The notes: generated by a model from the sequence alone, not told the origin. DNA of 41,417 nucleotides from Desulfuromonadales bacterium (GCA_030613545.1 JAUWLU010000005.1:1-41417); one strand, 5' to 3'. Shown: positions 1 to 9,344, numbered from the stretch's first letter. Translations and numbers: made by a program.

Positions 1-933
1 GGCAAGGTTCTGGGCAAGAACTTTCGCGAAGTCATCAAGACCGAGCATCTGCCCCTGATCAAGGAGTTGCGCATCCTATTGGCTGAATCGGGCAAGGATT
101 CGATTCGCACACAGGTGACCGTCGATCTACCCGACACTAAACTGACCCTGCTGGTCAATCTTACTACCCTGCGGGACGAAAACGACGAGTTCATGGGTAC
201 GGTGGTAGTGTTTGACGATCTAACGGAACTGATTCGCGCCCAGCGCATGGCCGCCTGGCGGGAGGTTGCACGACGCATCGCTCACGAAATCAAGAACCCC
301 CTGACCCCTATTCAACTGTCCGCCCAGCGCCTGAGACGCCGCTACCTGAGCCGCTTCGATAGCGACGATACGGTGTTCGACGAATGCACCCTGATGATCG
401 TGAAACAGGTCGACGAGCTGAAAAACCTGGTCAACGAATTTTCCAGCTTCGCCCGCATGCCGGCCAGCCGTCCGACTCCCAACAACCTTAACGAGATCAT
501 CGCCGAGGCCCTGGTTCTCTATCAGGAGGGCCACAAGGAGATCGACTTCGCCTTCAGTGCCAATGACCAATTGCCCATTTTCAATCTCGACCGCGATCAG
601 ATCAAGCGGGCGGTAATCAACCTGCTCGACAATGCCGTCAGCGCCATCTCCACCGAAGGCCATGTCACCGTCGAAACGAGTTACAACCCGGCCCTGCAAA
701 TTGCCTCCTTTACCGTGGCCGACGACGGCTGTGGCATCTCAGCAGAAGACAAGCCGCGCCTTTTCGAGCCCTACTTTTCTACTAAAAAGACCGGTACCGG
801 GCTGGGCCTGGCCATCGTTTCCAGCGTCATTTCCGACCACAACGGCTACATTCGAGTCAAGGACAACCAGCCGAAAGGCACCCGTTTCATCGTCGAGTTG
901 CCGGTGGCCAACGACCGCGGGTCTTTAACATAG
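1..933 (+). CDS. ntrY: NtrY-like nitrogen-regulation sensor histidine kinase (5' end outside window)
   Basis: The reading frame is open from base 1, so this is the C-terminal part of a larger kinase whose membrane and HAMP regions lie upstream. What remains is the end of a PAS domain, then the H-box (RRIAHEIKNPLTPIQ, with the phospho-accepting His), an N-box (LLDNAVSAI), a G1 box (DDGCGI) and the GTGLGLAIV G2 box. The HEIKNPLTPIQLSAQRLRRRY signature is typical of NtrY. The gene ends 10 bases before ntrX, so the two should be co-transcribed, and NtrY would phosphorylate NtrX. In related bacteria this pair handles nitrogen or envelope/redox responses; the signal here cannot be told from the fragment. 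Confidence 0.9.
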   Translation, partial: GKVLGKNFREVIKTEHLPLIKELRILLAESGKDSIRTQVTVDLPDTKLTLLVNLTTLRDENDEFMGTVVVFDDLTELIRAQRMAAWREVARRIAHEIKNPLTPIQLSAQRLRRRYLSRFDSDDTVFDECTLMIVKQVDELKNLVNEFSSFARMPASRPTPNNLNEIIAEALVLYQEGHKEIDFAFSANDQLPIFNLDRDQIKRAVINLLDNAVSAISTEGHVTVETSYNPALQIASFTVADDGCGISAEDKPRLFEPYFSTKKTGTGLGLAIVSSVISDHNGYIRVKDNQPKGTRFIVELPVANDRGSLT

Positions 934-943
934 GGAAACAGCC

Positions 944-2299
944 ATGAAAACCATATTGGTCATAGACGACGAACAGAGCATTCGCCAAAGCCTGAAGGGT
1001 ATTCTGCAGGACGAAGGTTATCGGCCGCTCTTTGCCGAAAGCGGCGAAGATGGCCTGAGCCTGCTGCGCGAGGAGAGCCCGGACCTGATCCTGCTTGATA
1101 TCTGGCTGCCGGGCATGGACGGCCTTGAAACCCTGCGCCTGATTCGTGAAGACTTTCCCGAGCAGTTGGTCATCATGATGAGCGGTCACGGCACCATCGA
1201 AACCGCTGTCAAGGCGACCAAACTCGGCGCCTACGATTTCATAGAAAAACCCCTGTCTTTGGAAAAGGTGCTGCTCTGCGTCGAAAATGCCTTCAAGGTC
1301 GGCCAACTGGTGGAAGAGAACCGTTCCCTGAAGCAAAAGATGGCCAAAGATTGCGACATGATCGGTCAAAGCGAAGTGATCTGCTCCCTCAAGGAACAGA
1401 TCGCCATTGCCGCCCCGACTTCAGGCTGGGTATTGATCACCGGTGAAAACGGCACCGGCAAGGAACTGGTGGCCCGCGCTACCCACAATCTTTCGAAGCG
1501 GCGCGGCAAACCGTTCGTCGAAGTGAATTGCGCCGCCATCCCCGAAGAACTCATCGAATCGGAATTGTTCGGCCATGAGAAAGGGGCCTTCACCGGCGCC
1601 ACCGCCCTGCGCAAAGGCAAGTTCGACCAGGCCCATGAAGGGACCCTGTTTCTCGACGAAATCGGCGATATGAGCCTCAAGACTCAAGCCAAGATTCTGC
1701 GCATTTTGCAGGAGCGCAAATTTGAGCGGGTCGGCGGCAGCCGTACCATCGAGGTCGATGTGCGGGTCATCGCCGCTACCAACAAGGACCTTGAAAAGGA
1801 GATAGCGCAGGGCAATTTCCGTCAGGACCTCTATTACCGCCTCAACGTACTGCCCTTTCATGTACCGCCGCTACGTGAACGCTGCAAAGATGTTCCTTTG
1901 TTGACGCAGCATTTTCTGGCCCACTTCTGCAACCAGGAGGGGCGGCCGATCAAAACCATGGCCCCCGCCGCCCTCGAAGCACTGATGAACTATTCCTGGC
2001 CGGGTAACGTTCGGGAGTTGAAAAATCTGGTGGAGCGCCTGGTGATCATGATTCAGGAAGAGACCATCTCCCCCGCCCATCTGCCCGAATCGGTGCTGGA
2101 AAATTCGGCAACTCGTGCCGTATCCAGCAGTGCAACGACCCTTAAGGAAGCCCGGGAGCAGTTTGAAAAGGATTTTATCCGCCAGAAACTGACAGAATTC
2201 GACGGCAACATCTCCCGCACCGCCGAAGCCATCGAAATGGAACGATCCAACCTTCACCGCAAGCTTAAAGCCTTTGGCATCGAGTATAAAAAATCCTGA
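944..2299 (+). CDS. ntrX: NtrX-like sigma-54-dependent response regulator
   Basis: This 451-residue NtrC-family activator is the partner of the upstream kinase. The receiver domain (about 1-120) has acidic residues D8/D9 and the phospho-acceptor D52 in LLDIWLPGMDG. The AAA+ domain follows with Walker A GENGTGKE, the sigma-54-contacting GAFTGA loop and Walker B GTLFLDEIGD. The C-terminus carries a Fis-type helix-turn-helix (GNISRTAEAIEMERSNLHRKL). A start at ATG 944 is supported by its position just after the ntrY stop and an AGGGA-like site. It should activate -24/-12 promoters after phosphorylation. An efficient hairpin terminator follows. Family assignment is firm; the target genes are unknown. 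Confidence 0.95.
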   Translation: MKTILVIDDEQSIRQSLKGILQDEGYRPLFAESGEDGLSLLREESPDLILLDIWLPGMDGLETLRLIREDFPEQLVIMMSGHGTIETAVKATKLGAYDFIEKPLSLEKVLLCVENAFKVGQLVEENRSLKQKMAKDCDMIGQSEVICSLKEQIAIAAPTSGWVLITGENGTGKELVARATHNLSKRRGKPFVEVNCAAIPEELIESELFGHEKGAFTGATALRKGKFDQAHEGTLFLDEIGDMSLKTQAKILRILQERKFERVGGSRTIEVDVRVIAATNKDLEKEIAQGNFRQDLYYRLNVLPFHVPPLRERCKDVPLLTQHFLAHFCNQEGRPIKTMAPAALEALMNYSWPGNVRELKNLVERLVIMIQEETISPAHLPESVLENSATRAVSSSATTLKEAREQFEKDFIRQKLTEFDGNISRTAEAIEMERSNLHRKLKAFGIEYKKS

Positions 2300-2325
2300 C
2301 TCACCCCGTGCAGACCGATAAAATA

Positions 2326-2363
2326 ACAAACGCCCGAACAGCCTAAGCCGTTCGGGCGTTTGT
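2326..2363 (+). terminator. Intrinsic terminator after ntrYX
   Basis: Perfect 14-bp inverted arms (2326-2339 and 2350-2363, core CGCCCGAAC/GTTCGGGCG) flank a 10-nt loop, 27 bases after the ntrX stop. A-rich sequence on one side and T-rich on the other make it usable in both directions. Confidence 0.85.
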
Positions 2364-2393
2364 ATATTCGGTAATAGCTGCCGGACTAATCTT

Positions 2394-2542
2394 GATGCTT
2401 TCGCAAAAAGGCATGAGATGGCTAAGCAAAAAGTTCGACCTACAAGGCGTAGTGGTTTTTCAGGGGTGAAGGCATACACAGGGTATGTCAAAGTCCTGAA
2501 AAGCGCTGCAACGCAGTAGGACGAACTTTTTGCGACGCCATC
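2394..2542 (-). repeat. Long imperfect palindrome repeat, copy A (inverted orientation)
   Basis: This 149-bp element matches copies at 12344-12426 and 29751-29902, here on the opposite strand. Ends are GATGGCGTCGCAAAAAG and, reverse-complemented, GATGCTTTCGCAAAAAG, so they form imperfect terminal inverted repeats. A second, closer inverted copy (GATGGCTAAGCAAAAAG) lies inside, and the centre contains a nested inverted repeat CAGG...CCTG with T/A flanks, so the whole unit folds into a long stem. It sits between the convergent genes ntrX and rbgA. Its last two bases form part of the rbgA stop codon. There is no coding capacity. It could be a MITE-like or REP/BIME-like element; which one is inference. 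Confidence 0.9.
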
Positions 2543-3380
2543 AATCTTCCCGAGGTGGTGCCTCCAAGCTGATACGGCCGATCTTGCCGCCCTGCAAATC
2601 ACGCAACAAAACCTCTGCCGCCCGGTAGGAATCGACGATGCCGCCCGGTCCGAGACAACCGCGCCGGCGCCCGATCTCATCCAGCAGCTCGGCAGCTTCG
2701 ACGGGCAGCTTCTCGAGCTTGTAGCGCTGGGCCAGAAACTCGCCGTAAGTCTGCAGCAGATACTCGGCCGCAAACAGGGCTACAGCCTGATAATCCATGG
2801 CATTGTCGCCAATGGCGCCACTGGCGGCCAGGCGGTAGGCGCCCTGCTGATCACTGAGATTGGGCCACAGGATACCGGGTGTGTCGAACAGCAACACGCC
2901 GTTGCGCAAATCGATCTGCTGAGCATTTCTGGTAATGGCCGGACGGTCACCGACCTTGGCAATGCGCCGCCCGGCAAGGGTATTGATCAGGGTGGACTTG
3001 CCCACATTGGGAATGCCCATGACCATAACCCGCAGGGGCCGACCCGGTTTGCCGCGATGAGGAACCAGACTGCGACACAGTTTCGGCACTCGGGTCGCCT
3101 CCCCCTTGTTGGCGGCATTGAGAGCCAGGGCGCGAAGGCCTTGATCGTTCTTTTCAAAAAACCGCACCCAGTCTTTGGTGACCAGGGGATCGGCCAGATC
3201 CGCCTTGTTCAGCACCTTGATAAAGGGCTTGTGCTGACGCAGTTCGGCCAGCAAGGGATTGCCGCTGGATGCCGGCAGCCGAGCGTCGAGCACCTCAATG
3301 GCGACATCGATCTTGGGAATCGCCTCGGCAATCTGTTTACGGGCGGTATTCATATGCCCGGGGAACCACTTGATGGTCAT
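2541..3380 (-). CDS. rbgA: Ribosome biogenesis GTPase YlqF/RbgA
   Basis: A 279-residue circularly permuted GTPase that, in the family, binds the large ribosomal subunit and helps late 50S assembly. The G motifs appear in permuted order: NKAD (G4) at residues 58-61 precedes GIPNVGKST (G1) at 122-130 and DTPG (G3) at 166-169. The N-terminus MTIKWFPGHM is the YlqF hallmark. The gene starts 35 bases after the hemY stop and probably shares its transcript. The TGA stop is formed by an A-T pair shared with the end of repeat copy A, so the element abuts or defines the C-terminus. The function is standard. Confidence 0.93.
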   Translation of the reverse strand: MTIKWFPGHMNTARKQIAEAIPKIDVAIEVLDARLPASSGNPLLAELRQHKPFIKVLNKADLADPLVTKDWVRFFEKNDQGLRALALNAANKGEATRVPKLCRSLVPHRGKPGRPLRVMVMGIPNVGKSTLINTLAGRRIAKVGDRPAITRNAQQIDLRNGVLLFDTPGILWPNLSDQQGAYRLAASGAIGDNAMDYQAVALFAAEYLLQTYGEFLAQRYKLEKLPVEAAELLDEIGRRRGCLGPGGIVDSYRAAEVLLRDLQGGKIGRISLEAPPRED

Positions 3381-3415
3381 GCTTATCGCTCCTGACGCCG
3401 GGGCGCCTGTTAATG

Positions 3416-4831
3416 CTATTCGGTTTGCCGGCTGCGGTCGGTAGCGAGGATCGCCGATGCCGTCCGCTGCGCAGCGCTGACGCAGTCGTTCAGGCCGATG
3501 CCGAAAAAGGCATTGCCGGTAAAAAACAGGCCGGGATAGCGGGCGGTACGCTGCAGCAAATCTTGCAGCCGCCGCCCGTGACCGACCAGGTATTGGGGAA
3601 TGGCCTGGCGATGGCGGAAGATCTGCACAAAATCGGGTTCGGCATCAATGCCCATGGTCTGCCGCAACGCCGCCCGAGTCTCGGCCACCACCCGGTCACG
3701 ATCCCAACCGGCCACTTCAGGATGGGTGGCGCCACCCAGCAAAGAGCGTAACAGCACGCAATCCTGCGGAGCCCGCCGGGCAAAGATACTGGAATCCCAC
3801 AGGGTACCCAACAGCGGCATGGCATGGGGCCGCGCCACCAGATAGCCAAAACCGTTGAGGTTATGGGCGACTCGCTGGCGGCGGTAACCGAAGCAAGCCA
3901 CCTGCAATGAGGCATAAGGAATTTGTTCCAGCAAGGCGGCCATTTGTTGATCGAATCCCTTCACCAGGCTGGCGAAACTGTAGGCGGGAACCGCCGACAC
4001 CACGACATCGGCGGTCAGTTGACGGCCATCGGCCAACTGCAAGTTAAATTTAGCCCCTGCCGGCTCCAGTCCGGTCACCGCTGCTGAGACCTGAACCTGG
4101 TCGGCCAGCACCTCTTGCAAACGATCGGTGAGTTGTTGCAAGCCGCCGGCAAAAGAGGTCAGCACCCCGGCCGGTCCGGAAGCGCTGGCCACCGCCTGAC
4201 CGGAACGACGCGCCGCGCGCCGCTGGCGGGCCAGGCGCAGCATGGCGCGAAACAGGCCGCCGTATTCTACCTCCAATTGATGGATGCGGGGAAAACAACT
4301 CTGCAGACTCATGGTTTCCGGGTCACCGGCGAAAATTCCCGACACCATCGGCCCGACCAGCCGCTCAAGGGCCTGCCGACCCAGCCGGCGGCGACAGAAA
4401 TCGGCCAGGCTTTCGTCGCTCCCCCCGCTGCGGGGAGGAATGACTATTTCAGCGGCCATACGCAACTTAGCCGATGGCGAAAGCAAGCTGGTCCGCAGAA
4501 AGGCCGCGGCATTTTCCGGCACCTGGTGCAGGCGGTCCAAGGCATAGATAAAACGACGGCGGGCGTTATCATTGGAGCGCACCAGGTCTTCAGCGACCGC
4601 CAATTGCTGACAGAGGTCAAGGGTGGCCGGTTTGCCGTCGAGAAATCCGTTGGGACCCCATTCGCAAAGATAACCGTCGTCGCTGCGCAGACTACGGATC
4701 TTGCCGCCGACCTGGGCCTCTTCCTCGAGCACGGTCAAAGACAGCTGCCGGCCGTTGGCGCGAGCTTGCTGCTGTAGCAGAAAGGCTGTAGCCAGACCGG
4801 AGATACCGGCACCGATGATAACCACCTGCAT
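3416..4831 (-). CDS. hemY: Protoporphyrinogen oxidase (HemY/HemG-PPOX type)
   Basis: A 471-residue FAD flavoprotein that converts protoporphyrinogen IX to protoporphyrin IX in heme synthesis. The N-terminus has the dinucleotide-binding motif GAGISGLA (residues 7-14) followed by the acidic E of the second strand; later it has the GPNGFLD segment and the C-terminal TGNAFFGIGLNDCV stretch that closes the FAD site in PPOX enzymes. Length fits the family. ATG 4831 has a strong GGAGG nine bases upstream. It is the first gene of a hemY-rbgA unit and is divergent from dnaJ. The family is usually called oxygen-dependent, which is odd for an anaerobe but known in Desulfuromonadia; the electron acceptor used here is unknown. 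Confidence 0.92.
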   Translation of the reverse strand: MQVVIIGAGISGLATAFLLQQQARANGRQLSLTVLEEEAQVGGKIRSLRSDDGYLCEWGPNGFLDGKPATLDLCQQLAVAEDLVRSNDNARRRFIYALDRLHQVPENAAAFLRTSLLSPSAKLRMAAEIVIPPRSGGSDESLADFCRRRLGRQALERLVGPMVSGIFAGDPETMSLQSCFPRIHQLEVEYGGLFRAMLRLARQRRAARRSGQAVASASGPAGVLTSFAGGLQQLTDRLQEVLADQVQVSAAVTGLEPAGAKFNLQLADGRQLTADVVVSAVPAYSFASLVKGFDQQMAALLEQIPYASLQVACFGYRRQRVAHNLNGFGYLVARPHAMPLLGTLWDSSIFARRAPQDCVLLRSLLGGATHPEVAGWDRDRVVAETRAALRQTMGIDAEPDFVQIFRHRQAIPQYLVGHGRRLQDLLQRTARYPGLFFTGNAFFGIGLNDCVSAAQRTASAILATDRSRQTE

Positions 4832-4948
4832 GGTATACCGCCTCCAATAGAATTAATGGATCGCCCATTATGACAACAAACGAACCGCTATGCAATGATG
4901 CCGCTAAACGACCACGAGACTTTTTGGCCAAACCTTTTCGCGGCCCCC

Positions 4949-4977
4949 TTGACCTTCGGCAGGACCCTCTCTATATT
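4949..4977 (+). promoter_or_regulatory. Sigma-70 promoter of the dnaJ-type gene
   Basis: TTGACC (4949-4954) and TATATT (4972-4977) are separated by exactly 17 bp, placing a start site near 4984, about 29 bases before the chaperone ATG. No CIRCE heat-shock operator was seen. Confidence 0.7.
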
Positions 4978-5012
4978 GTCAGGGCATTTCAGCTGCACAA
5001 TCGGGAGACACC

Positions 5013-5903
5013 ATGAGCAAAGACTACTACGCCACCCTTGGCGTCGCAAAAGGCGCCGATGCCGATACCATCAAAAAGGCCTATCGCAAACTGGCCCTTA
5101 AACACCACCCGGACAAGAACCCGGACGACAAGCAGGCCGAGGAGAAATTCAAGGAGATAACCGAGGCCTATGCGGTCTTGTCCGACACTGAGAAGCGCCG
5201 TAAATATGATCAGTTCGGCGATAGCGGCTTTCATCAGCGCTATTCTCAGGAAGACATCTATCGCAATTTCGATGTCGGCGACATGTTCCGCGAATTCGGC
5301 TTTGGTTCTGACGACATCTTCGGCCGCATGTTTGGCGGAGCTGGCGGGCGCAGCACCTTTTTCGGCGGCCGTCCGCAACCGGTGAAAGGCCAGGATTACG
5401 TCATGCATCTCAGCATCCCTTTCCGCCTGGCGATAGAAGGGGGCAAAAAACGTGTCGAATACCGCGGTGAACAGGGCCTGGAGATTCTCCAGGTAACCAT
5501 TCCTGCCGGCATCGAATCGGGGCAGAAGCTGCGGGTGTCCGGCAAGGGCGGCCGTAGTCCTTCGGGCGGCCCGGCGGGCAACCTCTTTCTGGAAATCAAG
5601 GTCAACCCCGATGCCACCTTCAGCCGGGAAGACCGGAATCTGCTGGCAAAGGTCCGCATCCCTTTCAGCGGCGCCTGTCTCGGCTTATCGGTCGAGGTCC
5701 CCACCCTGCAGGGAAACAAACGGATCAAGGTGCCGGCGGGCATTCAGAGCGGTGGCAAGATTCGCCTCAAAGGCTATGGTGTGCCGGCCAAGAAGGGCCA
5801 TGCGGCTGGCGACCTGTATGCGATCATCGAGATAGAGGTTCCCGACCAGCTCAACGTCGAGCAAAAGGCCCTGCTCAAGAAATTGCAGAAGGCCGGCCTG
5901 TAG
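5013..5903 (+). CDS. cbpA: DnaJ/CbpA-type (class II) J-domain co-chaperone
   Basis: A 296-residue Hsp40. The J domain occupies residues 1-70 with the catalytic HPD tripeptide at 32-34; a G/F-rich linker follows (about 95-125), then two substrate-binding beta-barrel subdomains. The four CxxCxGxG zinc repeats of DnaJ proper are absent, which makes it class II. It stimulates DnaK ATPase and delivers unfolded clients in the cytosol. A good SD (GGGAGA) precedes the ATG. It is transcribed alone, from a clear promoter to a hairpin terminator at 5929-5959, and is embedded in a heme gene cluster, an arrangement I recall from related genomes but cannot check here. Confidence 0.92.
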   Translation: MSKDYYATLGVAKGADADTIKKAYRKLALKHHPDKNPDDKQAEEKFKEITEAYAVLSDTEKRRKYDQFGDSGFHQRYSQEDIYRNFDVGDMFREFGFGSDDIFGRMFGGAGGRSTFFGGRPQPVKGQDYVMHLSIPFRLAIEGGKKRVEYRGEQGLEILQVTIPAGIESGQKLRVSGKGGRSPSGGPAGNLFLEIKVNPDATFSREDRNLLAKVRIPFSGACLGLSVEVPTLQGNKRIKVPAGIQSGGKIRLKGYGVPAKKGHAAGDLYAIIEIEVPDQLNVEQKALLKKLQKAGL

Positions 5904-5928
5904 ACAACACGCACCGCACGCTGCCCAC

Positions 5929-5959
5929 ACAAAAGCCTCTCTTGACGAGAGGCTTTTGT
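5929..5959. terminator. Bidirectional terminator between dnaJ-type gene and hemH
   Basis: Perfect 13-bp arms (ACAAAAGCCTCTC and its complement) around a 5-nt TTGAC loop. A- and T-runs on either side allow termination of both convergent genes. Confidence 0.85.
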
Positions 5960-6043
5960 CGTCCCGGCCATCGTCAGACAGGGCCCATAAAGCACGGCTT
6001 TATGCGCAGACCGTAGAGCGTCGGTGCCGGCGGCTGGATTTTA

Positions 6044-7060
6044 TTAGCCGTGAAGGGCCAGATGGTGTCTGGCCAGTTGTGCCAGCGCTCGAATAAAATC
6101 CTCGTGATCATTGAGGGAGGGGCTGCGCACCATACGCTTGATGCCTCGCTGGCAGGCCGCCGCCTGCAGTTCGATATCGATTTCGTAGAGGGTCTCGACA
6201 TGATCGGAGACGAAGGACAGAGGCACCACCAGCACCTCCGTCTGGCGAGCCACGGCCAGCTTGCCAAGCAGGGTGGTCACCGCCGGGCCGGTCCAGCGCA
6301 CCGGACCGCTGCGGCTTTGAAAGCCCAGTTGCCATTTCCGATCCGGCAGGCGTTGTAGAAGTCCCCGAACGGTGGCCAACACCTGACTGAGATAGGGGTC
6401 GCCTTGATCGATGACCTTTTGCGGCATGGCATGGGCGGAGAAGAGCAGCGGCACTCGCTCCCGCCGATCGGCCGGGAAGCGCTCCAGACCTTCGTTGATG
6501 CGCGCCACCAGGGCATCGAGATAAGCGGACCAGTCGTACCACTGGGATATGACGGCATAGGCCAGGCCGGGAAAGAGCGTCGCCGCAGCCCGCTGAAAGT
6601 CGGCAATACTGCTGCCGCTGGTGGCACCGGCATACTGGGGATAGAGGGGCAGCACCAGGGCTTGCTCGATGCCGTCGTTGCGCATCTGCCACAGCACCTC
6701 TTGAGCCCTAGGCGCTGAATACCGCATCAACACATAGGTTCGCCAGCGGTCTCCCAGCTGCCGCCCCAAAGCGGCAGCCTGGCGTTCGCTCCAATCGCGC
6801 AACGGCGACTTGCCGCCGATCTGGCGATAATGCTCCCGGCTTTTAGGCGCACGGCGCCGGGCCAGCAAGCGGGCCAGGGGCTTTTGCAACAGAGGGCCGC
6901 CCGGCAGTTTGATCAGCTGCCGATCGCTGAAAAGCCGGCACAGGTAGGGCTCCACGTCCTCCAGACTCTCGGGACCGCCCATATTGAGCAGCACCAGCCC
7001 GGTTACCCGGTCGGCTCGCAGGCTGCCGCAGCCTGCCAGGGAATCAAGTGTCCGTTGCAT
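6044..7060 (-). CDS. hemH: Ferrochelatase
   Basis: A 338-residue enzyme that inserts Fe2+ into protoporphyrin IX. Family landmarks are the N-terminal VLLNMGGPESLEDVEPYL, the metal-site LLFSAHAMP with its His, and the late VVPLSFVSDHVETLYEID with the Glu/His pair. A TTG lies directly before the ATG at 7060; GAGGAC upstream spaces better with the ATG, so I use it. The stop of hemE at 7076 is only 15 bases upstream, so hemE-hemH are translationally close and form one operon. The C-terminus ends in a short tail without a ferredoxin domain or membrane segment. Confidence 0.95.
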   Translation of the reverse strand: MQRTLDSLAGCGSLRADRVTGLVLLNMGGPESLEDVEPYLCRLFSDRQLIKLPGGPLLQKPLARLLARRRAPKSREHYRQIGGKSPLRDWSERQAAALGRQLGDRWRTYVLMRYSAPRAQEVLWQMRNDGIEQALVLPLYPQYAGATSGSSIADFQRAAATLFPGLAYAVISQWYDWSAYLDALVARINEGLERFPADRRERVPLLFSAHAMPQKVIDQGDPYLSQVLATVRGLLQRLPDRKWQLGFQSRSGPVRWTGPAVTTLLGKLAVARQTEVLVVPLSFVSDHVETLYEIDIELQAAACQRGIKRMVRSPSLNDHEDFIRALAQLARHHLALHG

Positions 7061-7075
7061 CAAGTCCTCGCTCGC

Positions 7076-8107
7076 CTAACCCCTGCCGCTCAGACGATGC
7101 ACGCATTCGACCAGAAATGCGGCTTTTTCCGGAGCCACGGTCGGCACAATACCATGGCCCAGATTGAAGATATGGCCGGGTCGACCGGCATTTTCATTGA
7201 GGATGCGCTGTACTTCCCGTTCGATGACCGCGTCAGGAGCAGCCAGCACTGCCGGGTCGAGATTGCCTTGGACCGCCATGCCGGGGCCCAGCTGGTCGCG
7301 AGCGCGCCCCAGAGAAGCACACCAGTCGAGTCCGATAACCTGGCCGCCGGCTTGTTGCACGGTATCGAGCATGGCGCCGCCGCCTTTGACAAAGTGGATG
7401 ACCGGCACCCCCCGTCCCTCGAGGGCGGCAATCAACCGGCGGCTATAGGGCAGCACAAAGGTCCGATAATCGGTGGGCGAGAGGATGCCGCCCCAAGTGT
7501 CAAAAATCTGAATGGCCTCGGCTCCAGCATCGATTTGCGCGTTCAGATAGCGGCAACTCGTTTCGGTGACCTTATCCATTAGCGCCGCATACACATCCGG
7601 CGCCTGGTACATGAGGCGTTTGAGACTGGCAAAATCCTTGCTGCCGCGCCCTTCAACCATGTAACAGACCAGGGTAAAGGGGGCGCCGCCGAAACCGATC
7701 AGCGGTACACGGCCCTGTAATTCCCGGCGAAGCAACCGAATCGTCTGATAGACATAAGGCACCTCTTCCTGAACCTCGGGAATCCTCAGAGCCGCCACCG
7801 CGCCAGCATCGCGCACCGGCTTGCTGAACACCGGACCCGGCTCGTAGCGCAGCTCCAGGCCCATGGCTTCGATCGGTATCAGAATATCGGAAAAGAGAAT
7901 CGCCGCATCGACCCCGAGAATATCGATCGGCTGAATGGTGACTTCGGCAGCCAGTTCGGGATTCTTGCAGAGCTCGAGAAAGCTGACCTTGGAGCGGATG
8001 GCCATGTATTGGGGCAGATAACGGCCGGCCTGGCGCATCAACCAGATGGGGGTTCGCGCCGTCGGTCGCCCCCAACAGGCCTCGATGAAATCATATTGCA
8101 TGTTCAT
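7076..8107 (-). CDS. hemE: Uroporphyrinogen III decarboxylase
   Basis: A 343-residue enzyme converting uroporphyrinogen III to coproporphyrinogen III. The N-terminal RPTARTPIWLMRQAGRYLPQY region holds the two substrate-binding arginines, and ILFSDILIPIEAMG carries the catalytic Asp. IGFGGAPFTLVCYMVEG and the late IFNLGHGI complete the family signature. Length is normal. It follows the radical-SAM gene by 12 bases and precedes hemH by 15, so these three minus-strand genes look like a single operon. An AGGA lies about ten bases before the first ATG; a second in-frame ATG two codons later is possible. Confidence 0.96.
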   Translation of the reverse strand: MNMQYDFIEACWGRPTARTPIWLMRQAGRYLPQYMAIRSKVSFLELCKNPELAAEVTIQPIDILGVDAAILFSDILIPIEAMGLELRYEPGPVFSKPVRDAGAVAALRIPEVQEEVPYVYQTIRLLRRELQGRVPLIGFGGAPFTLVCYMVEGRGSKDFASLKRLMYQAPDVYAALMDKVTETSCRYLNAQIDAGAEAIQIFDTWGGILSPTDYRTFVLPYSRRLIAALEGRGVPVIHFVKGGGAMLDTVQQAGGQVIGLDWCASLGRARDQLGPGMAVQGNLDPAVLAAPDAVIEREVQRILNENAGRPGHIFNLGHGIVPTVAPEKAAFLVECVHRLSGRG

Positions 8108-8119
8108 GCCGTACCGTTC

Positions 8120-9202
8120 CTATGATTGACGACCGGCCCAGGCCGGCGGCTGATAGGTGCAGAAAGGTTCCTCGGCCAGATAATCGCCATGAACCGCGTC
8201 GGCTCGCGCCCGGCAGCCGCCGCAGACCCGCAGATATTCACAGACCCCACATTTGCCCCGATAGAGGCTGAAGTCGCGCAACTCATTCAATAACGGGGCA
8301 TTGAACCAGAGGTCCTTGAAGGAGTGCTGCTTGACGTTGCCGGCGATGGTCGGAAAGTAGGAGCAAGGCTTGAGGTTACCATAGGCATCGATCAGACAGA
8401 TGCTCTGTCCGGCCAGACAGCCCTTGCCGCCACCGGTGGAAAAGGACAGGCTGCGCCGCTCGTAAGAAACCTTGGAAGCTCGCGCCAGCTGCGGAGCGAT
8501 ACGGTAGTAGTGAGGGGCGCAGGTGGGGCGCATGAGAATCTCCGTTTCCTGACACTCCTGGTGAAAATGCCAGGCAAGAATCTCCTCATAGTCCTCCGGC
8601 GAGATCAGCTCGTCCATGATTTCCTGACCACGCCCGGTCGGCACAATCATGAACAGGTACCAGGCGACCGCACCCAGCTCTTTGGCCAGCCGAAAGGTAG
8701 CAACGATATCGGCCTGATTGCGGCGGGTAAAAGAAGAATTGATCAGAAACTTGATGCCGTGGCGCTGCAGAGTGCGAGCGGCACGAATGGTGGCATCAAA
8801 AGCGCCGGGGCTCTGGCGAAAGTCGTCGTGCAGTTCGGCACGGGAGCCGTCGAGGGAAAGAGAGACCATGCGAATACCGCAATCGATCATCTGCCGGCAG
8901 ACCTGGTCGTTGACCAGTGTGCCGTTGGTCGCCAGACACATGCGCAGACCCTGCTCCGTACCGTAACGGGCGATGGTAAAGAGATCGTCGCGCAGCAGCG
9001 GTTCGCCGCCGGACAATACCAGCACCGGCTTGGCCACCTGGCAGATATCGTCGATAAGGCGCAAGGCCTCTTCGGTGGAAAAGTCCCCCTCGGCCGCGTT
9101 CATATCTGCCGAACACCGGCAATGGACGCATTGCTGGTTGCAGCGCCGAGTGATTTCCCAGGCGATCCACTTGGGCAAAAAGGGCTGGTCGTCGGAACTC
9201 AT
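8120..9202 (-). CDS. Radical SAM/SPASM protein of the AhbD/NirJ (heme modification) type
   Basis: A 360-residue radical-SAM enzyme. C21-x3-C25-x2-C28 binds the SAM-cleaving 4Fe-4S cluster, and LSGGEPL gives the SAM-binding GGE motif. A cysteine-rich C-terminal SPASM region (CLAGQ...C...[13 protein letters not shown]...C) would hold one or two auxiliary clusters. The [17 protein letters not shown] start resembles AhbD, which decarboxylates Fe-coproporphyrin to heme, and NirJ of heme d1 synthesis. Its place in front of hemE-hemH supports a tetrapyrrole role, but whether it acts on coproporphyrin(ogen), siroheme products or a peptide is inference. ATG 9202 is chosen over the longer upstream frame because AGAGGAG stands four bases before it. 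Confidence 0.75.
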   Translation of the reverse strand: MSSDDQPFLPKWIAWEITRRCNQQCVHCRCSADMNAAEGDFSTEEALRLIDDICQVAKPVLVLSGGEPLLRDDLFTIARYGTEQGLRMCLATNGTLVNDQVCRQMIDCGIRMVSLSLDGSRAELHDDFRQSPGAFDATIRAARTLQRHGIKFLINSSFTRRNQADIVATFRLAKELGAVAWYLFMIVPTGRGQEIMDELISPEDYEEILAWHFHQECQETEILMRPTCAPHYYRIAPQLARASKVSYERRSLSFSTGGGKGCLAGQSICLIDAYGNLKPCSYFPTIAGNVKQHSFKDLWFNAPLLNELRDFSLYRGKCGVCEYLRVCGGCRARADAVHGDYLAEEPFCTYQPPAWAGRQS

Positions 9203-9289
9203 GTCTCTCCTCTGGCAGGGCTGCTGAAACAGAAGCTTCATCTTACCCCAGATACAGAACCCTTCACAAGCTCGGGATAGAGCCACAAA

Positions 9290-9317
9290 AAAAGGCGGAT
9301 CGTAAGATCCGCCTTTT
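9290..9317 (-). terminator. Intrinsic terminator of the NMO-like gene
   Basis: Perfect 12-bp arms (AAAAGGCGGATC and complement) with a GTAA loop, 27 bases past the stop of the minus-strand gene at 9345. On that strand a run of seven or more T follows the stem. Confidence 0.88.
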
Positions 9318-9344
9318 ATCCGTTCAGTCTGGGTTGAGCAGGAT

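Noticed and set aside
4115-4777. A 220-codon plus-strand frame opposite hemY
   Set aside because: It is the antisense shadow of a GC-rich gene with full family motifs on the other strand; no ribosome site or domain.
5013-5903. Calling this gene full DnaJ
   Set aside because: The CxxCxGxG zinc-finger repeats are absent, so it is a CbpA-like class II protein.
8324-9280. A 318-codon plus-strand frame opposite the radical-SAM gene
   Set aside because: Composition and lack of motifs show it to be an antisense shadow; the minus-strand protein has clear Fe-S cysteine motifs.
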